The notes below the pieces were generated by a model. The model searched no databases and had not been told where the DNA came from. It worked only from the letters and a program-made list of their open reading frames with translations. The position numbers and the translations under genes are program-made. DNA of 63,767 nt. It comes from a virus. The stretch covers positions 1 to 63,767 of IMG/VR virus record IMGVR_UViG_3300042475_001147. One strand, 5' to 3'. This document shows, in pieces, positions 47,785 to 55,868 of the stretch (position 1 is the first letter of the stretch; the number at the start of each line of letters is the position of its first letter).

Positions 47785-48488
47785 TGGCAGTCGTTTATAT
47801 ACATATGAAACCAGAAAGTAAAGAGGTCTTTTATGTAGGCATTGGAAACGATGTTAAACGGGCTTATCATTTTGGTTCAAGAAGTGAGATTTGGAAACGC
47901 CATTATAATAAATATGGGGTATTAGTAAATGTTCTTTGTTCGGATATAGAATTAAATTCAGCCAAAGAAATTGAAAAATGGTTAATTGCATATTATGGTA
48001 AAAAACAATTATGCAATAGGACTGATGGCGGTGAAGGTTTTTTTGGTGGCAAACATTCGGAAGAATCAAAACAAAAAATGAGTGCGAAATTAAAAGGGCG
48101 CATTGCAACCGAAGAAACCAAAGCCAAAATAAGTGAAAAGTTGAAAGGTCATCCAAATTACAATTTGTCGCACACCGATGAGGCAAAGCGTAAAATAGGC
48201 GAAGCGTGGAAAGGTAAAAAAAGAAGTGAGTATTTTTGCCAACAAGTCAAGCAATCAAAAATAGGGTATTGCCCAAGTCGACAAGCCATTGAAAATGGAG
48301 TTAAAAAAAGACAAGAAACGGCAAGTTTAATCCAAGAAATTACCACGGGATTTGTAGGCAAAATTTGGGAAATTGAAAGTAAATTTGAGATTGACCGCAG
48401 AGCCGTTTATTATAACTGTCAATTAATGAAACCAATCACAAAAGGAATGGGCAAGGGATTGCAATTCCAAAAAATAACAACTTTGTAA
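47784..48488 (+). CDS. GIY-YIG homing endonuclease with NUMOD3, copy 1 (234 aa)
   Basis: VYIHMKPESKEVFYVGIGND is a GIY-YIG start (VYI and YVG motifs), CNRTDGGEGFFGGKHSEESK and two EETKAKIS/EAKRKIG repeats are NUMOD3-type DNA-binding motifs, and a C-terminal helix-turn-helix region follows (EIESKFEIDRRAVYYN). The gene abuts the fibre gene (TAATGG) and is free-standing rather than in an intron. It would cut unoccupied alleles. Confidence 0.8.
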   Translation: MAVVYIHMKPESKEVFYVGIGNDVKRAYHFGSRSEIWKRHYNKYGVLVNVLCSDIELNSAKEIEKWLIAYYGKKQLCNRTDGGEGFFGGKHSEESKQKMSAKLKGRIATEETKAKISEKLKGHPNYNLSHTDEAKRKIGEAWKGKKRSEYFCQQVKQSKIGYCPSRQAIENGVKKRQETASLIQEITTGFVGKIWEIESKFEIDRRAVYYNCQLMKPITKGMGKGLQFQKITTL

Positions 48489-48489
48489 A

Positions 48490-48861
48490 ATGAAGACCTT
48501 CACAAAATACGAATTCGCAAACGAAACCGAGTGGGCAACATACCAAGCCCAAATACAACAAACAAACATCAGCCCCGATGGTACGGAAACAAAATCCTAT
48601 GTAGGTTGTGCCGTTGTGGAATTAGGTAACATTTGTTTTGCCACGGATGAAGAAGGCAACTGCACAGACCTATCCACACAATGGGCGATTGACATTCTTT
48701 GGTACGAAGAACCCAAACCCGATTTCACGGCCTTTGAAGTATGGCCAAATCCCGTTGGCGTTCATACTTTTTCGGGTGATGACAATTTGTACCTGGTTGG
48801 ATATTGTGCCAAGTTCCCCGACTCTCCCTATTGTATTAAACCCGATAACCCAACAGAATAA
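48490..48861 (+). CDS. Fibre-associated hypothetical protein (123 aa)
   Basis: MKTFTKYEFANETEWATYQA, VGCAVVELGNICFATDEEGN and SVDILW-like AIDILWYEEPKP: a family regularly found next to tail fibres in environmental phages. Possibly a fibre assembly accessory or a small fibre component. The C-terminus (TFSGDDNLYLVGYCAKFP) carries Cys residues. Confidence 0.55.
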   Translation: MKTFTKYEFANETEWATYQAQIQQTNISPDGTETKSYVGCAVVELGNICFATDEEGNCTDLSTQWAIDILWYEEPKPDFTAFEVWPNPVGVHTFSGDDNLYLVGYCAKFPDSPYCIKPDNPTE

Positions 48862-49136
48862 TGGCCGTTCCTAAGAAAACCCCCGTCCCTGTCAGTTTTG
48901 AACAATTTAAAAAAAATCCAGTTGCGGCCGTGGCTTTTTGCATGCTTGTGGCTGTTAGCTATTTGTATATGGACCTTCGTTCGTCCAATCAAACGCAGAT
49001 TGACGAGTGCCGCAAAGAGATGGCGGTACTTCGTGCAGAGCAGAAGCAAGCCTACCGCGCACTGAAGACAGCCGACTCCGCTCTGTCAGCGGCAATTACT
49101 GAACTACGTATAATCAATTCAATGAAGAAGTTATGA
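48861..49136 (+). CDS. Membrane protein with coiled coil (91 aa)
   Basis: One transmembrane helix near residues 21-37 (AAVAFCMLVAVSYLYMDL) followed by a coiled coil (ECRKEMAVLRAEQKQAYRAL). Positioned at the head of the lysis region. Could be a holin-associated or spanin-like partner. ATG overlaps the upstream stop. Confidence 0.55.
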   Translation: MAVPKKTPVPVSFEQFKKNPVAAVAFCMLVAVSYLYMDLRSSNQTQIDECRKEMAVLRAEQKQAYRALKTADSALSAAITELRIINSMKKL

Positions 49137-49558
49137 AACACTTACTCCTGATCTTCACCGGTCTATTTATAACCGGCTATCTGTTTACCGAGTCTTGGGC
49201 TGTAGAATCCCCTAAGACAAACGAAATCGATGCGTTGCTAGCCAAGGTATCAAAGAACATAAACAATGCCTCACAGGCCACCGCAATGGCCAAGGAGGTA
49301 TCTCAGAAGATGGCAGAAGAAAAGGCCAAGGAGAAAGAGCAACTCAAGCAATCGGTAACTGACGCTATGGCCAAGGTTGAAAAGATGGAGAAGGTGCAAG
49401 AGATGTACGCTGCCAAGATGATTGCCAACGGCATTGACACCACCGTCGAGGAGGTTAAGATGACCGGGCCTGCATACGACGCCTATTTGAACTATGTTGA
49501 AGAGGGCGGCAAAGATGACTTTGAATATTTCAGAATGTACCTATGGCAACAAAAGTAA
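49133..49558 (+). CDS. Signal-anchored coiled-coil protein (141 aa)
   Basis: N-terminal hydrophobic segment (HLLLIFTGLFITGYLF, residues 3-18) acts as signal or anchor; residues about 30-115 are an Ala/Lys/Glu-rich coiled coil (MAEEKAKEKEQLKQSVTDAM). C-terminus acidic-aromatic (DDFEYFRMYLWQQK). Likely periplasmic facing, in the lysis neighbourhood. Confidence 0.55.
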   Translation: MKHLLLIFTGLFITGYLFTESWAVESPKTNEIDALLAKVSKNINNASQATAMAKEVSQKMAEEKAKEKEQLKQSVTDAMAKVEKMEKVQEMYAAKMIANGIDTTVEEVKMTGPAYDAYLNYVEEGGKDDFEYFRMYLWQQK

Positions 49559-49689
49559 AAAGCAACACGGCATCCTCATGGAAGCCAAAGCCCAAGGTCT
49601 CTAGACCCGGCGTTGTTTCCAAGAAGAAGAGTTCTTCATTGAAGACCTCTAAGAATTACGTCAAAAAATATAAAGGACAAGGGAAATGA
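49543..49689 (+). CDS. Small very basic protein (48 aa)
   Basis: MATKVKSNTASSWKPKPKVS, then SKKKSSSLKTSKNYVKKYKG: Lys/Ser-rich and ends GQGK. It overlaps the previous gene by 16 bases and the holin ATG by four bases, so it is likely translated. Recurrent small basic protein in Bacteroidota phages. Function unknown. Confidence 0.6.
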   Translation: MATKVKSNTASSWKPKPKVSRPGVVSKKKSSSLKTSKNYVKKYKGQGK

Positions 49690-49916
49690 AAAAACTATTA
49701 GAAATTTTTAAGGGAGACAAAGGCGAGTTCTCAAGCAAGCGCTTTGTCGGAATCATTGGTGCCTTCGTTTTATTTGGAACCATGGCTCACAACTCCATGT
49801 CTCCACAGGACATAGCCCCAAGCGCCGAACTGGTGCAAGCCGTAGAGTGGGTAACCATTCTGACGTTGGGCTTTACGTCCATCGACAAGTTCTCAAACAA
49901 GAAATCAGAAGAGTGA
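49686..49916 (+). CDS. Holin-like protein (76 aa)
   Basis: Two hydrophobic segments, FVGIIGAFVLFGTMAHNSM (20-38) and AVEWVTILTLGFTSI (51-65), with a basic N-terminus and charged C-terminus (DKFSNKKSEE). Placed between the small basic gene and the one-piece spanin, with the endolysin next, as in a lysis cassette. Topology fits a small class II-type holin. Confidence 0.65.
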   Translation: MKKLLEIFKGDKGEFSSKRFVGIIGAFVLFGTMAHNSMSPQDIAPSAELVQAVEWVTILTLGFTSIDKFSNKKSEE

Positions 49917-50299
49917 GATACCTGATCATCATACTTCTTCTATCGTCCTGCTCTGCCCAGTGGCATATCAAGCAGGCGTGCAAGAAGGATCCTGTTATCT
50001 GCGCCCCGGATACGCTCACCTTCACCGACACGATCAAGGTGAATGACTCTTTGTACTTCGAGAAGATCGTAGTCACCAAGGAGATTGACACCATCACCAT
50101 TGATACGGGTGGTATTCAAGTCAAGGTAATCCGATACAAGGACACCATCAAGACCATCGTCACTCAAAAACCAAAGACAATTATCAGGACCAAGACCATC
50201 ACAACCAAGCCAAGATTGGTATACAAAGAGCAAGATTATCCTTGGTGGCTTGTAATTGTTGCAGTAATTCTATTTATTTTGCTGATTATTAAACGATAA
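49913..50299 (+). CDS. Unimolecular spanin-like lipoprotein (128 aa)
   Basis: GTG at 49913 overlaps the holin stop (GTGA); no ATG precedes the signal. The N-terminal signal LIIILLLSSC has a lipobox with Cys13, and the C-terminus is a transmembrane helix (WWLVIVAVILFILLIIKR). Between them lies a beta-type spacer (DTLTFTDTIKVNDSLYFEKI). An outer-membrane lipoprotein with an inner-membrane anchor is the architecture of one-piece spanins that fuse both membranes at lysis. Confidence 0.75.
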   Translation: MRYLIIILLLSSCSAQWHIKQACKKDPVICAPDTLTFTDTIKVNDSLYFEKIVVTKEIDTITIDTGGIQVKVIRYKDTIKTIVTQKPKTIIRTKTITTKPRLVYKEQDYPWWLVIVAVILFILLIIKR

Positions 50300-50303
50300 G
50301 ACC

Positions 50304-50792
50304 ATGAACCTTACAGAACATTTTTCAATGAAGGAGTTGACTCACAGTCAGACTGCCATCAAGAACGGGATTCCTAACATCCCCAAAGACCCACAGGTTG
50401 TAGCCAACCTAACACTATTGTGCGAGAAAGTGCTTGAGCCATTGCGCGAAGGCATGAAATGCCCCATCAGAATCAGCAGCGGATACCGCTCACCTGAGTT
50501 GAACAAACTCATTGGTGGTGCCAAGGCGAGCCAACACAACATTGGTGAGGCTGTCGACATTGACTTGGACGAGAAGAACGCAGAGTTGTTTTCTTACATC
50601 GTGAACAACCTTGACTTCGACCAAATCATTTGGGAGTTCGGAGATGACAAGAACCCTGACTGGGTACACATATCTTACAAGGCTGCCGGTAACCGCAAGC
50701 AATTGTTGAAGGCATTGAAGTTGAATGGCAAGACATCCTACCAAGTGATGGATGCTTCTAAGTTCAAAGCCAAGAAGAAAGCAAGCAAGTAA
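50304..50792 (+). CDS. Endolysin, peptidase M15 type (162 aa)
   Basis: Peptidase M15 (D-Ala-D-Ala carboxypeptidase / L-Ala-D-Glu type) motifs: SSGYRSPELN at 58-67, SQHNIGEAVDID with His78 and Asp85, and WVHIS with His122, the three zinc ligands. It would cleave peptidoglycan peptides. No signal peptide; the holin provides the exit. Basic C-terminus (KFKAKKKASK). Followed by a terminator. Confidence 0.85.
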   Translation: MNLTEHFSMKELTHSQTAIKNGIPNIPKDPQVVANLTLLCEKVLEPLREGMKCPIRISSGYRSPELNKLIGGAKASQHNIGEAVDIDLDEKNAELFSYIVNNLDFDQIIWEFGDDKNPDWVHISYKAAGNRKQLLKALKLNGKTSYQVMDASKFKAKKKASK

Positions 50793-50816
50793 ATTGGTTT
50801 AGTCATAGTACATCAG

Positions 50817-50842
50817 TCCCCCTCCACCAAGGGGGATTTTTG
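50817..50842 (+). terminator. Rightward terminator after lysis cassette
   Basis: TCCCCC-TCCACCAA-GGGGGA, then TTTTTG. Confidence 0.85.
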
Positions 50843-50857
50843 TTTTTAAAAAAGGTA

Positions 50858-50865
50858 TATATTTG
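50858..50865 (+). promoter_or_regulatory. -7 element TATATTTG of the packaging operon
   Basis: TATATATTTG, then leader AAATCAAATCAA to ATG 50883. A T-rich TTTTTG lies about 15 bases upstream, a suboptimal spacing. Confidence 0.6.
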
Positions 50866-50882
50866 TACTAAAATCAAATCAA

Positions 50883-51113
50883 ATGAACTTAACAAAAGAA
50901 GAACTAGAAGCAATCCAGCAAATGAATGCTGAGTACAACCGTTTGAGGCTGAACATTTCAGACCTTGAGATGCAAAAACACTCTGTATTAATGATGCTTG
51001 ATTCCTTGCGTGAGAAATTCTCCAATCACGAGAGGCTGTTGATTGATCGCTACGGAGCAGATGCGGTGATCAACATGCAGACAGGGGAGATAACCAACAA
51101 AGAAAAAAAATAA
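50883..51113 (+). CDS. Small coiled-coil protein (76 aa)
   Basis: MNLTKEELEAIQQMNAEYNR, LEMQKHSVLMMLDSLREKF: a coiled coil. Stop overlaps the next ATG (TAATGG). Conserved-looking in these phages; function unknown. Confidence 0.6.
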   Translation: MNLTKEELEAIQQMNAEYNRLRLNISDLEMQKHSVLMMLDSLREKFSNHERLLIDRYGADAVINMQTGEITNKEKK

Positions 51114-51454
51114 TGGCACCTGCAAAATTCATTGGAATGCTATTCCAATCACGCGACATGATGCACTTGATGCATCTCAAGACTGAATCCTTCGCCGAGC
51201 ATAAGGCGCTTAACGCGTACTATGATGGTATCTTGGAGTTCACCGACAGTTTCACTGAGTCGTACTTCGGTTACTACGGGCGTTTGGATATCACAATCCC
51301 CCAGTCTACAGCAGAGGATGCCATTACCCACTTGAAGTCATTGGCAAAGACCATCGACGACGAGTACAAGAACTACCCTCATTGCTTGCAGAACATTCTT
51401 GATGAGATGTCAGCCCTTATCTACAAAACCTTATACCTATTAACACTTACCTAA
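51113..51454 (+). CDS. DUF5856/ferritin-like helical protein (113 aa)
   Basis: LFQSRDMMHLMHLKTESFAE, KALNAYYDGILEFTDSFTES and DEMSALIYKTLYLLTLT: four-helix layout with His, Glu and Asp in the helices, as in the DUF5856 family related to ferritin/Dps folds. Sits at the start of the packaging operon. A Dps-like or structural use is open. Confidence 0.65.
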   Translation: MAPAKFIGMLFQSRDMMHLMHLKTESFAEHKALNAYYDGILEFTDSFTESYFGYYGRLDITIPQSTAEDAITHLKSLAKTIDDEYKNYPHCLQNILDEMSALIYKTLYLLTLT

Positions 51455-51455
51455 G

Positions 51456-52061
51456 ATGAAAATTTCACAGTATAACGTCGACAGTTCCCCGACCGTATCG
51501 GATAAATTAATTGGAACAGAAGTATCATCAAGCAACGAAACTAAGAACTATACTATTGGTTCTATTGCTGCCTTATGTGCTAGTGTTTTTGAATTCACTC
51601 CTGTGTTGGTTGCTACATCCACCGTGAACCAACTACCCAGTGGTCTTGATAATCCGTTGCAGGTTAGTTTCGGTGCGGCTCAAGGAACATCGGGCGACGC
51701 TGTGATGATTGCATCTAACGGGACCATTACCTTCAACCAAACTGGCTTGTATCTGATCAACGGCTATGGCAACATAGAACGTCAAGGTTCTTCCGGTGGT
51801 GTTACTGTTACTTTGTTCCGCTTCTTGGTGAACGGAGTTCAATCTAGTAGCACTAAGGGAGTCGAGTTAGATTCTACCGGTGTTATGTTCCCGTATGAAA
51901 TAACCATACCGATCAACATTACAACCGCTGGTACTACCATGTCTTTCGAGATTATGCGCGACAGTTCAGGTGTAAATAACGGTGGGTTGTACACTCATAC
52001 CAACTTGGGTGGATGGAGCAATGTGCCATCAGCCGAGATAAGTATCTGGCAACTCCAATAA
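51456..52061 (+). CDS. Head-fibre/decoration-like beta protein (201 aa)
   Basis: MKISQYNVDSSPTVSDKLIG at the N-terminus (capsid-binding-like), then a jelly-roll C1q/TNF-like domain from about residue 60 (VNQLPSGLDNPLQVSFGAAQ, YLINGYGNIERQGSSGG). Related proteins form head fibres in crAss-like phages by position; here it is inference. Confidence 0.6.
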   Translation: MKISQYNVDSSPTVSDKLIGTEVSSSNETKNYTIGSIAALCASVFEFTPVLVATSTVNQLPSGLDNPLQVSFGAAQGTSGDAVMIASNGTITFNQTGLYLINGYGNIERQGSSGGVTVTLFRFLVNGVQSSSTKGVELDSTGVMFPYEITIPINITTAGTTMSFEIMRDSSGVNNGGLYTHTNLGGWSNVPSAEISIWQLQ

Positions 52062-52096
52062 CATCATTAACAAAATCAAATCTAATCAAATGAAAT

Positions 52097-52324
52097 ATGG
52101 ACATCAGGAAAATAGCGATTGGTCCGGACTACAAGGGGGGTGCTATGCATTATATCGTGGGGCAAAAGGTGCTGAACGATACCAATGAGATACACCTAAT
52201 CAAGTACGACGAACGTAAGCAATCGATCAAAATTTACATCATCAACCCCAAGCAAGAGGTTGTGCTTTGGAAGGAGTTTTCTTCTACCATCCCTGTATCC
52301 ATAGAATACAACATTAACTATTGA
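52097..52324 (+). CDS. Conserved small protein (75 aa)
   Basis: MDIRKIAIGPDYKGGAMHYI, GQKVLNDTNEIHLIKYDERK and VVLWKEFSSTIPVSIEYNIN: a beta-rich small family regularly found just upstream of the GroES-like gene and TerL in these phages. Stop overlaps the next start. Function unknown. Confidence 0.6.
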   Translation: MDIRKIAIGPDYKGGAMHYIVGQKVLNDTNEIHLIKYDERKQSIKIYIINPKQEVVLWKEFSSTIPVSIEYNINY

Positions 52325-52887
52325 TGCAGTCACCATTTTATTTTATCGCCAAGCCAGTAAAGGGGAAGCGATATAACAACACCAAGGAGATTGGTGGTAT
52401 CGAGTTGATTATCAGCACCTCCGAAGAAGATCATAAATTCTCAAACCGAGAAGCAGAGGTCATTGAAGTACCCCGTGGGTACGACGGGCCGATTGTTCCG
52501 GGAGACATATTATTAGTACACCACAATGTTTTCAAATTCTACAACGACATCAAAGGAAATCGAAAGAGTGGGAAGAGTTTCTTTCGTGAAGATTTATTTT
52601 TCATCGAACTTGACCAATTTTTCCTATACCAACATAGCGGGCAGTGGCATGCATACGATCGATATTGTTTCGTCAAGCCCATACCTGTACAGAAATCATA
52701 CATCTTTAAGCCGTTCAAGGAAGAACCCTTGATGGGGGAGATGGTCTACCCCAACGACTACCTTGTCAGCAAGGGCGTGAATTCGGGTGACCTAGTGTGC
52801 TTTCAGCCTGAGAGCGAGTACGAGTTTGAGGTAGACGGAGAGAAGTTGTACAGGATATACGATCATCAGATAACAATTAAACTATGA
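52324..52887 (+). CDS. Tandem GroES-like (Cpn10-fold) protein (187 aa)
   Basis: Residues 1-75 read like a co-chaperonin: FYFIAKPVKG, GGIEL (24-28) in the mobile-loop position, FSNREAEVIEVP, and VPGDILLVHHNVF. Residues about 105-187 repeat the theme (YDRYCFVKPIP, NSGDLVCFQPESEYEFEVD). Two Cpn10-type barrels in one chain would form a pseudo-oligomer cap or a structural connector. ATG at 52324 overlaps the previous stop. Co-chaperonin activity is inference. Confidence 0.55.
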   Translation: MQSPFYFIAKPVKGKRYNNTKEIGGIELIISTSEEDHKFSNREAEVIEVPRGYDGPIVPGDILLVHHNVFKFYNDIKGNRKSGKSFFREDLFFIELDQFFLYQHSGQWHAYDRYCFVKPIPVQKSYIFKPFKEEPLMGEMVYPNDYLVSKGVNSGDLVCFQPESEYEFEVDGEKLYRIYDHQITIKL

Positions 52888-53363
52888 ATTTAGGGATATT
52901 AGACAACGTATTAATTGACCCAGAGAGATACATAAGGGAGATCCATAGTGGGGAGTTTATTGATGTGGTTGATGGGGACAGGGTGTTCCATAACATTCAA
53001 CCAAGATCCAGCGTCGACATGTTCGCGCGTACAGCGATGGCCTATTTGGGTCCGGACTTCTACGTGACGTTTAATTTCGTTCGCAAGTCACCGCTTGGGC
53101 AGCAAGAACCGAACTTCATCCACACCGATGAGATGATGGGCGATGTTACCGCGATACTCTATCTGAGCAAGGACCACCCGAAAGAAGATGGCACTACCAT
53201 CTATGACCAGGACGGTGAAAGGTCTTGCGTGTTGTATTCGAAGTTCAATCGCATGGTGATATTCGATTCTGAGTTGGCGCACTCCCGTAACATTTTTGAG
53301 AACTTCGGAGAGGGTGACGATTCAAGGCTCATCCAAGTTGCATTCCTAAAAAGCCAACCATGA
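52884..53363 (+). CDS. 2-oxoglutarate/Fe(II) oxygenase-like protein (159 aa)
   Basis: Carries the HxD...H...R facial-triad pattern of the prolyl-hydroxylase superfamily: IHTDEMMGDVTAILYLS with His80 and Asp82, FDSELAHSRN with His133, and SRLIQV with Arg148. The jelly-roll strands fit. Phage members are common but substrates are unknown; virion-protein hydroxylation is one possibility given its location between capsid-module genes. Confidence 0.75.
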   Translation: MNLGILDNVLIDPERYIREIHSGEFIDVVDGDRVFHNIQPRSSVDMFARTAMAYLGPDFYVTFNFVRKSPLGQQEPNFIHTDEMMGDVTAILYLSKDHPKEDGTTIYDQDGERSCVLYSKFNRMVIFDSELAHSRNIFENFGEGDDSRLIQVAFLKSQP

Positions 53364-53644
53364 TAGACAACAAGGAAATCAAAATCAAGATCATCGAGGC
53401 GGGATATATTGCTGTTGAGAGGCTGATTAAGGTGGCTCAAGAGGATATCATAAAGCCGGGGGATGACGACGAGTTATCGGCTGACAAATTAAAGAACGCT
53501 GCGGCTACCAAAAAGTTGGCTATATTTGATGCATTCGATATTCTAAACCGCATCATTGCGGAGAGAGAGAACATCGACATGGTTGAGAGTGGCCCTAAAA
53601 AATCAGATTCTAAACGTGGTTTCGCAGAGAGAAGATCAAAATAG
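53360..53644 (+). CDS. Candidate small terminase / TerL-upstream protein (94 aa)
   Basis: MIDNKEIKIKIIEAGYIAVE, a helical middle (DELSADKLKNAAATKKLAIF) and basic C-terminus (PKKSDSKRGFAERRSK). Located directly upstream of and overlapping TerL, the usual position for a small subunit. No HTH is obvious. Inference from location. Confidence 0.5.
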   Translation: MIDNKEIKIKIIEAGYIAVERLIKVAQEDIIKPGDDDELSADKLKNAAATKKLAIFDAFDILNRIIAERENIDMVESGPKKSDSKRGFAERRSK

Positions 53645-55868
53645 CCTGTACATTGAACTGAAGGACTACATTCCAAAGACGGTCTTGAACCACAAGAACG
53701 CGCTGAAGGGATGGCGTTACGGATACAATGAGCAGTACGACATGGTGATAATCTCCAAGAGCGGGCAGATCGGGCAGATCATGAAGATCTCCGGTCTCAT
53801 CGTTGCGTTGCCACTGGCACCCGAGAAGGTGTACTCTCGCAGCAAGAAGATAGCCGAGCAGTATTGGGAGCGTCAAGAATATCCCAAGGAACTACAGCGC
53901 ATTCAGTCAATCTTCCAATGGAACGAACTCCCCTCGGAGTTTAAGGATCGGTGGATTGATCATATCGAAAGCCACTACGACAGTCGTGAGCAAGGCTTTT
54001 GGTTTATGAACTATGGCGAACCCACCTACGTGACGGGGAGCCATTGGATGTACCTTCAGTGGTCTAGCATTGACGTTGGTTACCCCGACTACCGGGAAGC
54101 CAACAGGATATTCTTCATCTTTTGGGAAGCGTGCAAGGCGGACATTCGCTGCTTCGGGATGATCTACTTGAAGATACGTCGTTCGGGATTCTCGTTCATG
54201 TGTTCTTCAGAGGTGGTAAACATCGGTACGTTGGCACGAGATTCAAGGGTGGGCATTCTGTCCAAGACCGGTATCGATGCCAAGAAGATGTTCACCGACA
54301 AGGTCGTGCCTATCAACAGCAAGTTGCCGTTCTTCTTCAAGCCGGTGATGGATGGTATGGACAAGCCGAAGACTGAATTGGCATACCGAGTACCAGCGTC
54401 GAAGATCACTAAGAAGAACATGTACGATGTTTCGTTGGATGAGATTGATGGGTTGGATACCACCATTGACTGGCGTAACACGGAAGAGAACTCATATGAC
54501 GGGGAAAAGTTGTTGTTCTTGGCGCATGACGAGAGCGCCAAGTGGGTGAAGCCCAACAACATCCTCAACAACTGGCGCGTAACCAAGACCTGTTTGCGTG
54601 TCGGTAGCAAGATTATCGGCAAGTGCATGATGGGTTCAACGTCCAATGCACTGAGCAAGGGTGGTGATAACTACAAGAGACTATACGAAGATTCAAATGC
54701 AGCAATTAGAAATGCTAACGGACAGACTAAGAGTGGCTTATACAATCTGTTTATTCCGATGGAGTGGAACATGGAGGGCTTTATCGATCGATTCGGTATG
54801 CCTGTGTTTAGGACTCCTAGCAACCCGGTAAAGGGGGTTGACAACAACTGGATCAAGATTGGTGCCATTGATTATTGGGATGCGGAGGTTGCTTCGCTCA
54901 AGAACGACGCGGATTCGTTGAACGAATTCTACCGTCAGTTCCCACGCACGGAGTCACACGCATTCCGTGATGAGAGCAAGTCATCGCTCTTCAACCTTAC
55001 CAAAATCTACCAACAGATTGACTACAACGACTCGCAAGTGTTGGCCCACACGGTGACACGCGGGACGTTTATGTGGAAGGATGGCATCAAGGATACCAAG
55101 GTGCTGTTCGTCCCTGACAATAGAGGCAGGTTCTTGGTGAGTTGGGTCCCCGACTCCAACATGCAGAACAGCATGATCACCCGCAATGGGATCAAGTACC
55201 CCGGAAACGAGCATCTCGGTTCGTTCGGTTGTGACTCATACGATATTTCGGCCACCGTCGATGGGCGTGGGTCTAATGGTGCGTTACACGGGCTGACCAA
55301 GTACCACATGGACAATGCCCCCACCAACGAGTTCTTCCTTGAGTACATATCGAGGCCACCAACGGCGGAGATATTCTTCGAGGACGTGCTGATGGCATTG
55401 GTATTCTATGGTATGCCGGTGCTAGCGGAGAACAACAAACCGCGATTGCTATACCATTTGAAGAACAGGGGCTACCGAGGATACAGCATCAACCGACCCG
55501 ACAAGTTGTACAACAATCTGTCCAAGACAGAACGCGAGTTGGGTGGTATACCAAACTCATCGGAGGACGTGAGGCAGTCGCACGCTGCGGCCATCGAGTC
55601 CTACATCGAGAAGCACATCGGGTTTGACTTTGAAGGGCGGTACAGAGACTCTGATTTGATAGGCACAATGCCATTCAATAAGACACTCGAGGACTGGGCA
55701 AAGTTCGATATATCCAACAGGACACGCTTCGATGCGTCAATCAGTTCGGGGCTTGCTATTATGGCAAATCAAAAACACCTATATTTACCTGAAAAAAAAG
55801 AATCAAAAATTAGCATTACTTTTGCAAGGTACTCAAACAAAGGGGATATAAGTGAAATCATTCGATAA
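53616..55868 (+). CDS. terL: Terminase large subunit (TerL, about 750 aa, non-ATG start)
   Basis: Packaging ATPase-nuclease. An unusual Walker A region KIRRSGFSFMCSSEVV, Walker B DVSLDEIDG and acidic nuclease-type motifs (FGCDSYDISATVDGR) fit phage TerL of Bacteroidota podoviruses. The first in-frame ATG (53739) would remove a conserved segment (SLYIELKDYIPKTVLNHKNA). Plausible starts are GTG 53616 and GTG 53589; TTG 53556 also extends the frame. I chose GTG 53616. It overlaps the small gene by 29 bases and ends where a homing endonuclease gene begins. Confidence 0.85.
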   Translation: MVSQREDQNSLYIELKDYIPKTVLNHKNALKGWRYGYNEQYDMVIISKSGQIGQIMKISGLIVALPLAPEKVYSRSKKIAEQYWERQEYPKELQRIQSIFQWNELPSEFKDRWIDHIESHYDSREQGFWFMNYGEPTYVTGSHWMYLQWSSIDVGYPDYREANRIFFIFWEACKADIRCFGMIYLKIRRSGFSFMCSSEVVNIGTLARDSRVGILSKTGIDAKKMFTDKVVPINSKLPFFFKPVMDGMDKPKTELAYRVPASKITKKNMYDVSLDEIDGLDTTIDWRNTEENSYDGEKLLFLAHDESAKWVKPNNILNNWRVTKTCLRVGSKIIGKCMMGSTSNALSKGGDNYKRLYEDSNAAIRNANGQTKSGLYNLFIPMEWNMEGFIDRFGMPVFRTPSNPVKGVDNNWIKIGAIDYWDAEVASLKNDADSLNEFYRQFPRTESHAFRDESKSSLFNLTKIYQQIDYNDSQVLAHTVTRGTFMWKDGIKDTKVLFVPDNRGRFLVSWVPDSNMQNSMITRNGIKYPGNEHLGSFGCDSYDISATVDGRGSNGALHGLTKYHMDNAPTNEFFLEYISRPPTAEIFFEDVLMALVFYGMPVLAENNKPRLLYHLKNRGYRGYSINRPDKLYNNLSKTERELGGIPNSSEDVRQSHAAAIESYIEKHIGFDFEGRYRDSDLIGTMPFNKTLEDWAKFDISNRTRFDASISSGLAIMANQKHLYLPEKKESKISITFARYSNKGDISEIIR

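Noticed and set aside
53556-53644. Programmed ribosomal frameshift from the 94-residue gene into TerL at a run of A
   Set aside because: The change needed is +1 (or -2), not the common -1, and no slippery heptamer or pseudoknot is apparent; a GTG start explains TerL more simply.
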